Shown: piece after piece, positions 15,989-24,802 of the stretch
How positions within the stretch are numbered: the stretch's first letter is position 1
Layout of the letters: every line of letters starts with the position of its first letter
Source of the DNA: a virus
Virus record (IMG/VR): IMGVR_UViG_3300045996_004613
Coordinates: 1 to 38,521 of that record
Length of the DNA: 38,521 nt
Direction: 5' to 3' (one strand)
Translations under genes and position numbers: made by a program
The notes under the pieces: generated by a model
Told to the model about the DNA's origin: nothing
What the model saw: only the letters and a program-made list of their open reading frames with translations
Databases searched by the model: none

Positions 15989-17221
15989 ATGCAAAAGAAG
16001 CCTTTAAAAGTGCTGGATATTTTCTCCGGCATTGGTGGATTTTCTTTAGGGTTGGAACGCGCTGGAATGGAGACTGTAGCGTTCTGCGAAATAGAACCGT
16101 TCTGCCAAAGTATAATTGAAAAGCACTGGCCAAAAACCCGCATATTTACTGATGTAAAAATACTAAATAAAGAGTTGCTAAGTAGAAGCGGCGTTACCGG
16201 CATAAATGTAATAGCCGGTGGCTTCCCATGCCAGGATATTTCCTGTGCTGGTAAGCAGCGTGGTATTGAAGGTGAAAGATCAGGACTATGGAAAGAATAT
16301 AAAAGGCTTATCAATGAACTCCGGCCAGATTATGCAATCATCGAAAATGTTGCAAACCTTCGCAGTCGAGGGCTTGCTACCGTCCTTCAAGATCTCTGGG
16401 AGATCGGGTATGATGTGCAGTGGCATTGTATTCCTGCTTCCTCCGTTGGTGCTCCTCACCGAAGGGATAGAATCTGGATCATTGCCTACCCCACTGTCAA
16501 GGGATTGGAAAGGTGCCAGCGGCAGAGCGCGAAAGGGTATAGGCCGCGATCTGCCAAGTGTTGCAAAGAATTTTCCGACACCGACAGCACACGATGCAAT
16601 TGTTACCAGGGCACGTCCACCAGAAGCGATGGTGAGGAAGGATGGCAGGAATGTACTGCGTACTCCATCACTAGCGGAAACTGTGCTGCAGGAGAAGGAT
16701 TTCCCTTATACGAAACAGGATCTGGAAAAGAAACAAAAACAGAAGGATTACAAAACTGCGAAACAATTTTGGCCGACACCAACAGCGCAAGGCAGGTGGG
16801 CATCCCAGGGGCAGATAGAACACTTACGCAAAAAAGTAGATGCAGGGGAACTAACAGTCAAGGAAGCCGAAGCGATGATAGAGGGAACCATAAACCCTGC
16901 ACGAATGCAGAAATGGCCGACACCAACAGCGCGGGATTACAAGGACACGGGCGATTTGAAGAAACTCGCCAAATATTATCACAAGAAGCGGTTAGCCTGC
17001 TCCGTAGCACAACTGGAATTGCTCAATGGGGAATCGAACCCAATATCCCAAGACTCAAAGACGAAAGATTAAATCCTGATTGGGTGGAATGGCTAATGGG
17101 CTTTCCTGAAGGATGGACTTCTGGAGGCACACGAAAACAAAGACTAGTTGCCCTCGGCAATGCTGTTGTGCCGCAAATACCTGAATTAATTGGAACGGCT
17201 ATCGTAAAATATGGATCTTAA
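15989..17221 (+). CDS. Cytosine-C5 DNA methyltransferase (Dcm family)
   Basis: The protein has 410 residues. The SAM motif LDIFSGIGGFSLGLERAG is at 9-26, the catalytic PCQ motif has Cys81, ENV is at 119-121, and HRRDRIWI is at 157-164. The C-terminal signature has LNPDWVEWLMGFP and later LGNAVVP. Phage enzymes of this type mark DNA against restriction. Residues about 165-350 are the target-recognition region and are repetitive (ADTNS motifs, many Cys/Ser/Gly). This same stretch is open and family-like in the +1 frame (see the entry at 16218). The start lacks a good RBS and follows the divergent DUF6900 gene by about 100 bases. The enzyme core looks intact; whether the recognition region is functional is uncertain. 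Confidence 0.85.
   Translation: MQKKPLKVLDIFSGIGGFSLGLERAGMETVAFCEIEPFCQSIIEKHWPKTRIFTDVKILNKELLSRSGVTGINVIAGGFPCQDISCAGKQRGIEGERSGLWKEYKRLINELRPDYAIIENVANLRSRGLATVLQDLWEIGYDVQWHCIPASSVGAPHRRDRIWIIAYPTVKGLERCQRQSAKGYRPRSAKCCKEFSDTDSTRCNCYQGTSTRSDGEEGWQECTAYSITSGNCAAGEGFPLYETGSGKETKTEGLQNCETILADTNSARQVGIPGADRTLTQKSRCRGTNSQGSRSDDRGNHKPCTNAEMADTNSAGLQGHGRFEETRQILSQEAVSLLRSTTGIAQWGIEPNIPRLKDERLNPDWVEWLMGFPEGWTSGGTRKQRLVALGNAVVPQIPELIGTAIVKYGS
16218..17072 (+). other. Second open frame in the methyltransferase recognition region (PTPT-type)
   Basis: The +1 frame relative to the methyltransferase is open here (first start-like codon GTG at 16218, stop at 17072). From about 16490 it reads like the recognition region of many phage cytosine methyltransferases: four PTP-type motifs (LPTPLSRDWK, FPTPTAHD, WPTPTAQG, WPTPTARDYK) and segments such as AGELTVKEAEAMIEG. 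The DNA behind three of them is a repeated CCGACACC(A/G)ACAGC, at 16575, 16773 and 16917, which reads as DTNS or DTDS in the main frame. It has no start of its own and I do not call it a separate gene. It looks like either the ancestral frame of the recognition region or a true overlapping code. Confidence 0.5.
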
Positions 17222-17233
17222 AAAAATTTATGC

Positions 17234-17710
17234 ATGGAACTTATATCACAAGCACAATGGGCAAAGAAGCATGGCTTCTCCAAGCAGTACGCAGGTCAGC
17301 TTGTAAAAAATGGCACCATACAATTAATTAATGGAAAGGTTAATCCACAGCAGGCTGATAATGCTTTGCTAGCATTGCGTAATCCTGCTCATGAACAAAG
17401 ACGGTCAGGCTTTAACAGTAGCGGAGATAATACCGACCTTTCTACATTATTACTTAAAACAAGAATCAAGAATGAAGTTGAAAAAGGCAAGCTGCTTGAA
17501 GCCAAAGCCAAGGCGGAAAGTGGCGAGCTGGTAAATGCCGATGAAACAAAGCAAGCGGCATTTAACAAAGCCAGAGTGGTAAGGGACGGAATGCTAAATA
17601 TCCCAGACCGTGTGGCTTCGATAATAGCTTCGATGGATGATGAACATAAAATACATGAACTTCTGACTCGTGAGATACGGCTGGTGCTTGAGGAATTAAG
17701 CAATGGATAA
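17234..17710 (+). CDS. terS: Terminase small subunit, Nu1-like
   Basis: The protein has 158 residues. The N-terminus (SQAQWAKKHGFSKQYAGQLVKNG, quoted in two parts here as SQAQWAKKHGF and SKQYAGQLV) is a helix-turn-helix like that of lambda Nu1. A coiled-coil-like, charged stretch (about 75-105) and a helical C-terminus follow. The small subunit recognises the packaging site and recruits the large subunit. Its stop overlaps the large-subunit start. It has no clear RBS and follows the methyltransferase by 12 bases. The packaging site is not visible; in lambda it lies just upstream of Nu1. Confidence 0.8.
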   Translation: MELISQAQWAKKHGFSKQYAGQLVKNGTIQLINGKVNPQQADNALLALRNPAHEQRRSGFNSSGDNTDLSTLLLKTRIKNEVEKGKLLEAKAKAESGELVNADETKQAAFNKARVVRDGMLNIPDRVASIIASMDDEHKIHELLTREIRLVLEELSNG

Positions 17711-19601
17711 TGCTACCTTCATTTATAATGAAAGTTTTAATGCAGGACTCCGGCCAGATCCATTTTTACTGGTTTCCGAATGGGCAGATGAATACAGGAT
17801 GCTATCGCAGACTGCATCGGCGGAGCCTGGAAGGTTTCGCACTTCGCGCACACCATACTTAAAAGAAATAATGGATTGCCTTTCTCCCTCATCAAGTGTG
17901 GAAGAGGTGATATTTATGAAAGGTGCTCAGGTAGGTGGCACCGAGTGCGGTAATAACTGGATTGGTTATGTAATTGACCAGGCACCAGGGCCAATGCTGG
18001 TAGTACAGCCCACAGTGGAAATGGCCAAGCGCTGGAGTAAAGGCAGGCTTGCACCGCTAATTGAAGATACAGCTGCATTACGTGATAAGGTAAAAGACCC
18101 GCGCTCACGTGATTCTGGGAATACTGTGCAAAGCAAGGAATTTGCTGGCGGTATTGTTGTTATAACGGGTGCCAATAGTGCTGTTGGATTGCGTTCCATG
18201 CCGGTACGTTATTTATTTCTGGATGAGATAGATGCATATCCTTTGGATGTAAATGGTGAAGGTGATCCGATATCGCTGGCAATACGCCGTACCAGTACAT
18301 TTTCAAGGCGCAAAATTTTAAAGGTTTCTACGCCTACAATTTCAGGCTTAAGCCGTATTGACCGTGACATTGAAAATTCAGACAAAAGATATTTTTGGGT
18401 GCCATGCCCAGAGTGTAATGAACACCAAGTGCTTAAATGGTCCCAGATAAGATTTGAAAATAATGATCCTGCAACTGCGCGCTATATATGTGAGCATTGC
18501 GGTGCAGCTATAAAGAACCATCAGAAAGCATGGATGCTGGAGCATGGCCAGTGGCGTGCATTAAATCCTGCTGTAAAAAAAGTGGCAGGCTTCCATCTTT
18601 CCAGCTTGTACAGTCCTGTGGGCTGGTTTAGCTGGAATGATGCGGTAGCAAGATTTCTTGTCGCAAAAGACAATGAAGAATTATTAAAAGTATGGGTCAA
18701 TACTGTACTTGGCGAAACCTGGGTGGATAAGGGTGAAGCGCCCGATTGGGAAAGGCTGTTTGAAAGAGCTGAAGATTATAGAATCGGTTTAGTGCCTGAG
18801 TCTGGATTATTCCTGACTGCTGGAGCAGATATCCAGAAAGACCGTATAGAAGTGGAAGTTGTTGCCTGGGGTAAAGACCGGCAGAGCTGGTCAGTAGAAT
18901 ACAAAGTATATTATGGCGACCCTGCTCGCTTTGAGGTATGGGAACAATTATCTGAATTACTACAAACAAGCTTTGAGCATGAGTCCGGTATTTCATTGCC
19001 AATCCTAATGATGGCAGTTGATTCTGGTTATGCTACGCAGGAAGTTTACCAGTGGGTGCGTAAAGCTCCACCTGCAAGGGTAATAGCAATAAAGGGTGTT
19101 GAACGCGCAATTGTGCCGCTGGGTAGTCCTAACAGGGTTGATGTAAACACTAAAGGAAAACGCCTGCGTAGGGGTGCAAAGGTTTGGCCGGTTGGAGTTT
19201 CAATATTAAAATCTGAATTTTACCACTGGCTTAAATTAACTTGCGATGAAGATGGGGTGTTCCCAAGCGGTTACTGCCACTTTCCTAAGTACGCACCTGA
19301 ATATTTTAAACAGGTAACAGCCGAACAGCTTGTAACCCGCATGGTTAAAGGCTACCCAAAACGCGAGTGGCAAAAAATCAGGGAACGCAACGAAGCTCTG
19401 GATTGCAGGATATATGCAAGGGCGGCAGCTATTGCGCTGGGTGTGGAGCAATGGTCAGATAGTAAATGGCAAAAAATTATAAGCTCTTTTGCAGGCAGTC
19501 AAAGCGCTGATGCAACTAAGCAACCGGCAGAACACAAAAATAAATCACTGGCCATAAAAACACGTAAACGATCTTCGCGCAGCAATTTCATGTCGAGGTG
19601 A
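17703..19601 (+). CDS. terL: Terminase large subunit, GpA family
   Basis: The protein has 632 residues, close to lambda gpA (641). The ATPase has a Walker A variant KGAQVGGTE at 73-81 and Walker B LFLDEID at 171-177. Two CXXC pairs near residues 238-265 (CPEC, CEHC) resemble the zinc site of this family, and the nuclease domain begins near GADIQKDRIEV (about 375). It cuts the concatemer and pumps DNA into the procapsid through the portal. It overlaps the small subunit by eight bases. A GpA-type enzyme suggests cohesive-end (cos) packaging. Confidence 0.95.
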   Translation: MDNATFIYNESFNAGLRPDPFLLVSEWADEYRMLSQTASAEPGRFRTSRTPYLKEIMDCLSPSSSVEEVIFMKGAQVGGTECGNNWIGYVIDQAPGPMLVVQPTVEMAKRWSKGRLAPLIEDTAALRDKVKDPRSRDSGNTVQSKEFAGGIVVITGANSAVGLRSMPVRYLFLDEIDAYPLDVNGEGDPISLAIRRTSTFSRRKILKVSTPTISGLSRIDRDIENSDKRYFWVPCPECNEHQVLKWSQIRFENNDPATARYICEHCGAAIKNHQKAWMLEHGQWRALNPAVKKVAGFHLSSLYSPVGWFSWNDAVARFLVAKDNEELLKVWVNTVLGETWVDKGEAPDWERLFERAEDYRIGLVPESGLFLTAGADIQKDRIEVEVVAWGKDRQSWSVEYKVYYGDPARFEVWEQLSELLQTSFEHESGISLPILMMAVDSGYATQEVYQWVRKAPPARVIAIKGVERAIVPLGSPNRVDVNTKGKRLRRGAKVWPVGVSILKSEFYHWLKLTCDEDGVFPSGYCHFPKYAPEYFKQVTAEQLVTRMVKGYPKREWQKIRERNEALDCRIYARAAAIALGVEQWSDSKWQKIISSFAGSQSADATKQPAEHKNKSLAIKTRKRSSRSNFMSR

Positions 19602-19604
19602 CAT

Positions 19605-19832
19605 ATGGCATACACAGAAACAGATTTACAGGCAGTAGAGAGCGCAATCGCCAAACTTCAAAGTGGTGAACGTGTAGTGCAGGTAGCACATGATGGACAT
19701 GTGGTCAGATATGCCGAGGTGCAGCTTAAAGATCTTGTTACCCTCCGTAACCAGATAAAGTCTGGGATTAAAATCCCAGGCCAAAGGCATAAGGGCCGGA
19801 TACAGATTATTTCAAGTAAGGGTGTAAATTAA
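19605..19832 (+). CDS. Head-tail joining protein, lambda gpW family
   Basis: The protein has 75 residues. The pattern of an N-terminal helix (TDLQAVESAIAKLQSGE), a beta hairpin (VVQVAHDGHVVRYAEV) and a second helix matches gpW, which sits under the portal and prevents DNA loss before tail attachment. It begins three bases after the terminase stop. Its last codons overlap the stop of the leftward gene at 19829. Despite the name it is unrelated to the P2 baseplate protein W at 26673. Confidence 0.85.
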   Translation: MAYTETDLQAVESAIAKLQSGERVVQVAHDGHVVRYAEVQLKDLVTLRNQIKSGIKIPGQRHKGRIQIISSKGVN

Positions 19833-20269
19833 ATTGATGGACAATTAAGGGGCATGTTTCTTTCCTTTAATTCTTTAATCTTGTATGTAGCACTTTCTTT
19901 TGCTCTGCCTGGAACCCACCACGCATTAGCAACTAAACAAACGATTACAGCTATTATAATAATGATTATTCCTTCCTCAAAATAGGAGTCTTCCGATTTG
20001 ATAAATTTACCAGTTATTTTGTACGAGAATCCAAATATTAATAGACAAATAGGATAAACGATTAATAAAGGTATCACTGTAGAAAAACCAGCTACCATTA
20101 TTTCTACATTTGTAAAATTAGGCAGCAGGATTGTGTTAGGACATAAAGTAAACCAATATTCACTTTTGTATACCATACCAAAATAAAATAACATTGCTGC
20201 AAGCAGCGTTAAAAATATGGCTGGATGATTTCCAATAAATTTTAAAAACCTGGTACTTCCTTTTTGCAT
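19829..20269 (-). CDS. Leftward small membrane protein (moron) inside head operon
   Basis: The protein has 146 residues from the ATG at 20269, chosen because AAAGGA lies eight bases upstream; a start at 20305 has no RBS. Three hydrophobic segments are visible: about 13-33 (IFLTLLAAMLFYFGMV), 55-80 and 103-125 (GIIIIIIAVIVCLVANAWW). It sits against the direction of all neighbours between gpW and the portal and overlaps neither essential gene except at the gpW stop. This is the typical form of a moron, a gene the prophage expresses for its host. Exclusion of other phages is a possible role but not shown. Confidence 0.6.
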   Translation of the reverse strand: MQKGSTRFLKFIGNHPAIFLTLLAAMLFYFGMVYKSEYWFTLCPNTILLPNFTNVEIMVAGFSTVIPLLIVYPICLLIFGFSYKITGKFIKSEDSYFEEGIIIIIIAVIVCLVANAWWVPGRAKESATYKIKELKERNMPLNCPSI

Positions 20270-20307
20270 TATCTGTTTTCCTTTGGTGCCTAAAACAGGA
20301 CACATAA

Positions 20308-21765
20308 ATGTCTTTTCTAAAAATATTTAATAAACCTTTTAAAGGAAAAAGAAAGACCCGTTTTTTTTCCTTTAACACCTGGGATGCAGCAAGTCAGGGC
20401 AAGCGCCTTAAAAACTGGCAGGCCAGTAGCGATTCTATAAATAGCCTGTTGCTTGGCTCACTTGATATCTTACGCAGGCGGTCACGTAAAATTGTGCTGA
20501 ACAGCCCCGTGGCTTATAGCGCGGTAGATTCAATTGTATCCAACTGTGTTGGCACAGGAATAAAACCACAATCAAAAGCTCATGATTCTTACTTCAAGCA
20601 AGAAGTGCAGGATTTGTGGTGCGAATGGAAAGACGAAGCAGATTTTTATGGCGTTAACGATTTTTATGGATTGCAGGCTTTAATATGTACTTCAGTTTTA
20701 GAAGGCGGCGAATGTTTTGTAAGATTCAGAATCAGCAAACCGGGTGGGAATTTAAGCGTTCCACTACAACTACAAGCACTGGAAGCGGAGCATTTAGACG
20801 CTTCAAGGAACGAAGTTTTAGCAAACGGGAGCGTAATAAAATCCGGGATTGAGTTTAATAAGCAAGGGCAGCGTGTCGCCTATTACCTGTTTACCCAGCA
20901 TCCTGGTGAACAAAACCTGACAGGAAGTTTTGAATCAATACGCACTCCGGCATCAGAAGTGCTACATATTTATAAGCCCTTGCGCATTGGCCAGATACGT
21001 GGTGTGCCTTGGCTTAGCCGTATACTGCTTAAGCTTTATGAGCTTGATCAGTATGATGATGCGGAGCTGGTACGTAAGAAAACATCCGCCTTATTTACTG
21101 CTTTTATCACCCGCCTTGATCCTGAAGCAAATATCATGGGCGAAGGTGAGGCTGATGAGGATGGTATATCACTGGCAGAATTAGAACCTGGTACTGTACA
21201 ACTGTTGGAACCAGGTGAAGATATTAAATTTTCAGAGCCATCAGATGTTGGCAGTAGCTATGAAGGTTTTATGCGCCAACAGCTACGCTTTGTGGCTATG
21301 GGTATGGGAATTAGCTATGAACAGCTAACCGGTGATTTAACACAGGTAAATTTTTCTTCTATAAGGGCTGGGCTTATAGAATTCCGGCGCAAATGTGAAA
21401 TGCTACAGCGGCATATAATGATTCACCAGCTTTGCCGGCCTGTATGGAACAAATGGCTACAGCTTGCCATTCTATCTAGCGCCCTGGACATACCTGAAAA
21501 TTATAAAAAATACCGTGCAGTCAAATGGGTGCCGCAAGGGTGGGAATGGGTCGACCCACTTAAAGACCTGAAAGCCCAGCAACTTGCAGTCAGGAGCGGA
21601 TTTAGGAGCCGGTCAGAAGTGGTATCACGTATGGGTGGCGATTCTGAAGAAATTGACCGTGAAATTGCTGCCGATAATGCACGCGCAGATGATCTTGGTC
21701 TTGGCTATGATTCCGATTCAAGGGAGCAGGCTGTAACTACCGATACAGATTCTAACACAGAGTAA
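20308..21765 (+). CDS. Portal protein, lambda gpB family
   Basis: The protein has 485 residues, near lambda gpB (533). The N-terminal stretch NSPVAYSAVDSIVSNCVGTG and the later segment LTGDLTQVNFSSIRAGLIEF are typical of lambda-type portals. A dodecamer of this protein forms the vertex where DNA enters and the tail joins. An AGGA lies nine bases before the ATG. The C-terminal 25 residues are acidic and probably disordered. It follows the leftward moron and precedes the protease by five bases. Confidence 0.93.
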   Translation: MSFLKIFNKPFKGKRKTRFFSFNTWDAASQGKRLKNWQASSDSINSLLLGSLDILRRRSRKIVLNSPVAYSAVDSIVSNCVGTGIKPQSKAHDSYFKQEVQDLWCEWKDEADFYGVNDFYGLQALICTSVLEGGECFVRFRISKPGGNLSVPLQLQALEAEHLDASRNEVLANGSVIKSGIEFNKQGQRVAYYLFTQHPGEQNLTGSFESIRTPASEVLHIYKPLRIGQIRGVPWLSRILLKLYELDQYDDAELVRKKTSALFTAFITRLDPEANIMGEGEADEDGISLAELEPGTVQLLEPGEDIKFSEPSDVGSSYEGFMRQQLRFVAMGMGISYEQLTGDLTQVNFSSIRAGLIEFRRKCEMLQRHIMIHQLCRPVWNKWLQLAILSSALDIPENYKKYRAVKWVPQGWEWVDPLKDLKAQQLAVRSGFRSRSEVVSRMGGDSEEIDREIAADNARADDLGLGYDSDSREQAVTTDTDSNTE

Positions 21766-21770
21766 AACTA

Positions 21771-22988
21771 ATGGATAAATCACAACCTTTATACGGCCTG
21801 ATAACAGGCCGGCCTATGATGCTGGAGCGAAAAGCCTTTGACTATCTGGTATCAAACAGCAAAGAAGCTATTGCCGATTTAAAGGCGATGGATTTTGGCC
21901 GTAACGTTAGGGATAAGCCATTTTCAGTGGTAAACGGCGTTGCTATTATTCCTGTGCATGGCCCATTAAGCAAAAGGTCGGGAATATTTGACGCTTACTT
22001 TGGTTTTACTAGTTATGAATTGCTTTCAGAATCAATACAGGAAGCAATCGATGATAGCGATGTAAGTGCCATATTGCTTGATATTGACAGTCCTGGTGGC
22101 GAAGTAGCTGGTCTGTTTGACCTGTGCGACCAAATATATGCTGCCAGAAAAATAAAACCTGTATGGGCTTCTGCCAATGAGGAAGCATATTCGGCAGCTT
22201 ACGCAATAGCCTCCTCTGCAGAAAAATTATTTGTTACCCGCACAGGCGGTGTGGGCAGTATTGGCGTTATTGCCTCAAGCGTTGACCAATCCATATTCGA
22301 TCAAAAATTAGGTGTTAAGGTTACTACTGTTTTTGCAGGCGCAAGAAAGAACGATTTTAATCCCCATGAGCCGATAACATCCGAAGCAGTTAGCGTGCTG
22401 CAAACAGAAGTAAACCGCTTGTATGATATGTTTGTAAAGCTAGTTGCCCGTAACCGGAAGATTGCCGCTGGTAATATTAGAAACACAGAGGCTGGCGTTT
22501 TCTTTGGCCCTGATGGTGTAAATAACGGCCTTGCCGATGACATCATAACCATGCCACTGGTGCTTGATCTTATGAGAAAAGAACTTCAACCTAAAAAAGC
22601 GAGTAAAACCATGACTAAGCCCGAAGCAGAAATACACAATCCGGCAACCCAAGCGACTATGGATGCAGATCCGAAAGGACAAGTCCAGCCAGACATGGCC
22701 GCAATTTTAAAGGAAGCTGAAGCACGTGGCCGTGAAGCATATCGCGCAGAGATAATGGAGCTTGGCAAAACCTGCACTATGGCTGATATGCCAGAGAAGC
22801 TTGCCAGTTTTGTGGAGCGTAATGTTGGTGTACAGGCCGCAAAAGATGAGCTTATGCAGATTCTAGTTTCACAGAATCAGTATGGTAAAGGCGATATTCA
22901 CTCAAATGTAGATCCCTTGCCTGCTGGAAAGCCAAAAGAAAGTCCTGTTGTTGCTGCTGCAAAAGCCAGAGCAAACGCTTCTATTTAG
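21771..22988 (+). CDS. S49 prohead protease with scaffold-like C-terminus, lambda C-like
   Basis: The protein has 405 residues. The protease part (about 55-260) has the SPGG motif (107-110) and the nucleophile Ser141 in EAYSAAYAIAS, the S49/SppA pattern. The C-terminal 120 residues are charged and helical (ILKEAEARGREAYRAEIMEL), as in the scaffold part of lambda C/Nu3. An in-frame ATG at 22611 (Met281) could start a separate scaffold as in lambda Nu3, although its RBS is weak. The protease matures the capsid and removes the scaffold. It is followed by the decoration gene. Confidence 0.9.
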   Translation: MDKSQPLYGLITGRPMMLERKAFDYLVSNSKEAIADLKAMDFGRNVRDKPFSVVNGVAIIPVHGPLSKRSGIFDAYFGFTSYELLSESIQEAIDDSDVSAILLDIDSPGGEVAGLFDLCDQIYAARKIKPVWASANEEAYSAAYAIASSAEKLFVTRTGGVGSIGVIASSVDQSIFDQKLGVKVTTVFAGARKNDFNPHEPITSEAVSVLQTEVNRLYDMFVKLVARNRKIAAGNIRNTEAGVFFGPDGVNNGLADDIITMPLVLDLMRKELQPKKASKTMTKPEAEIHNPATQATMDADPKGQVQPDMAAILKEAEARGREAYRAEIMELGKTCTMADMPEKLASFVERNVGVQAAKDELMQILVSQNQYGKGDIHSNVDPLPAGKPKESPVVAAAKARANASI

Positions 22989-23044
22989 TAAGCAAGTTAC
23001 TAGTCACACAAATTCTATAACATTAAATTTCGGAGAAATTCATA

Positions 23045-23419
23045 ATGCCTGTAATTACAGAACAAGAAAATCTGGGCGATCTTATAAAATATGAAGCGGG
23101 TAGTTTATTTTCCCGCGAAGATATTGTTGTTAATACTGGCCAGAATATTGCTTTTGCTACGGTGGTTGCCCGCCTTAATACAGGGGGCAATATTGTTACT
23201 CTTAATTCTGGCGGCGGTGGTGGAAACGATATTGCCGTTGGAATTATCTGTGAGGATGTCAACGCTTCCACAGGAACCAAAAAAAGCTGGATGATTGCCA
23301 GACATGCAATTGTTGCGGAAGATGCGGTTATATGGCCTGCTGGCACTACAGCAACTCAAATGACAACTGCTATTAATCAACTTAAGGCTCTTGGAATTTT
23401 AATCCGAAAAGACGCTTAA
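23045..23419 (+). CDS. Head decoration protein, lambda gpD family
   Basis: The protein has 124 residues. The N-terminal LGDLIKYEAGSLFSREDIVV, the GIICEDVNAS strand and the ARHAIVAEDAVIW segment match the HDPD family. Trimers of this protein clamp the expanded capsid lattice. A CGGAG RBS lies upstream in a 56-base gap. A TATAAC at 23008-23013 might be a -10 box, but no convincing -35 goes with it. A glycine run (GGGGG) near residue 58 is a loop. Confidence 0.85.
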   Translation: MPVITEQENLGDLIKYEAGSLFSREDIVVNTGQNIAFATVVARLNTGGNIVTLNSGGGGGNDIAVGIICEDVNASTGTKKSWMIARHAIVAEDAVIWPAGTTATQMTTAINQLKALGILIRKDA

Positions 23420-23474
23420 CCACAATTTTTCATGCCTACTTTTAATCTGCTTATTAACAACGGAGTGCTTTGCC

Positions 23475-24482
23475 ATGCCTATTAATAACCCTTTTGATGA
23501 TCCAGCCTTTAGCATGGCTGAATTAACTGCCGCTATTAACATACTGCCAAATAATTATGGTCTCATCGGACAGATGGGATTATTCAGAGCACAGCCAGTG
23601 CGTACTCGTCAGATTTCTATAGAAGAAAATAATGGCGTATTAAACCTTCTACCGACAAAAACACCAGGAAGCCCTGGTACTGTAGGAAAGAACGGAAAAA
23701 GAAAACTAAGGGGATTTAGTGTCCCTCATATACCGCATGATGATGTGGTATTGCCGGAAGAAGTACAGGGTATACGAGCATTTGGTTCTGAAGAGCAAGT
23801 GCAGGCGCTTTCTGATATTATAGCCGACCACTTGCAAACAATGCGTAACAAACACGCGATTACTTTAGAGCATTTGCGTATGGGCGCATTAAAAGGGATT
23901 ATTCTTGATTCTGATGGCTCAGTATTGCTTGACCTGTATCAGGAATTTGGCATCACTCCTAAAGTTGTCAGCTTTGCCCTTGGTGTTGCTACTACCGATG
24001 TAAAGAAAAAATGCCTTGAAGTAAAACGCCACATTGAGAAAAATTTAATGGGTGAAGTTATGGAGGGCGTGCAAACCCTGGTAAGCCCAGAGTTCTTTGA
24101 TGCACTTACTTCCCATGATAAGGTAAAGGACGCTTATCAGCGCTGGAATGAAGGAAGTGCCTTGCGTGATGATATGCGTGATGGTTTCCCATTTGGCGGC
24201 TTAATCTTTAAGGAATATATTGCAGAAGCCAGCGATGGTGATGGAAATATCCGCAGATTCATCGCTGCCAATGAAGGCCATGCGTTCCCTGTTGGCACAC
24301 AGGAAACTTTCAGGACATATTTTGCACCAGCGGATTTCAATGAAACCGTTAATACACTAGGCAGGCCAATTTATGTAAAACAGGAATCACGTAAATTTGA
24401 ACGTGGAACAGATATACATACGCAATCTAATCCTCTGCCTATGTGCCACCGTCCTGCTGTGCTTGTTAAACTTACGGCATAA
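23475..24482 (+). CDS. Major capsid protein, lambda gpE family
   Basis: The protein has 335 residues, close to lambda gpE (341). The N-terminus NPFDDPAFSMAELTAAIN, the segment GFSVPHIPHDDVVLPEEVQG and the late part GGLIFKEYIAEASDGDG follow the gpE pattern of the HK97 fold. It forms the capsid shell, stabilised by the upstream decoration protein. It has a CGGAG RBS and ends two bases before the FII-like gene. Confidence 0.93.
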   Translation: MPINNPFDDPAFSMAELTAAINILPNNYGLIGQMGLFRAQPVRTRQISIEENNGVLNLLPTKTPGSPGTVGKNGKRKLRGFSVPHIPHDDVVLPEEVQGIRAFGSEEQVQALSDIIADHLQTMRNKHAITLEHLRMGALKGIILDSDGSVLLDLYQEFGITPKVVSFALGVATTDVKKKCLEVKRHIEKNLMGEVMEGVQTLVSPEFFDALTSHDKVKDAYQRWNEGSALRDDMRDGFPFGGLIFKEYIAEASDGDGNIRRFIAANEGHAFPVGTQETFRTYFAPADFNETVNTLGRPIYVKQESRKFERGTDIHTQSNPLPMCHRPAVLVKLTA

Positions 24483-24484
24483 TT

Positions 24485-24802
24485 ATGAGTAGGGAATTAT
24501 TAGCAAGGGCTATGGATGATTGCCTAAATCATCTTGGTGTAGATGCGGTTTATACCGGTATCGGGATTCCTCCTGTAAATATCAGGGTACTAAAATTTGC
24601 ATCCGATATTGAATATGAGGCAGGCGATACTGTTATGGTAGGTGAAACCGCAAGATTTGAACTGCTCGTATCGGATGTAGAACGGCCTTTGCCTAATGAT
24701 ACCATAACTATTAATACAATTATATATCAGGTATATGGTGAGCCACTGCGTAATATTGAGCGTGGTAGCTGGGATGTAAAAGGTGTGGTAATACCGGCAT
24801 GA
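24485..24802 (+). CDS. Head-tail attachment protein, FII-like
   Basis: The protein has 105 residues, a little shorter than lambda FII (117). It is a beta-rich small protein (ADTVMVGETARFELLVSD-like pattern, residues about 45-65) placed directly after the capsid gene, as FII is in lambda. Such proteins form the ring under gpW that meets the tail. No strong RBS is seen, so translation may be coupled to the capsid gene. The stop overlaps the next start by four bases. Confidence 0.7.
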   Translation: MSRELLARAMDDCLNHLGVDAVYTGIGIPPVNIRVLKFASDIEYEAGDTVMVGETARFELLVSDVERPLPNDTITINTIIYQVYGEPLRNIERGSWDVKGVVIPA

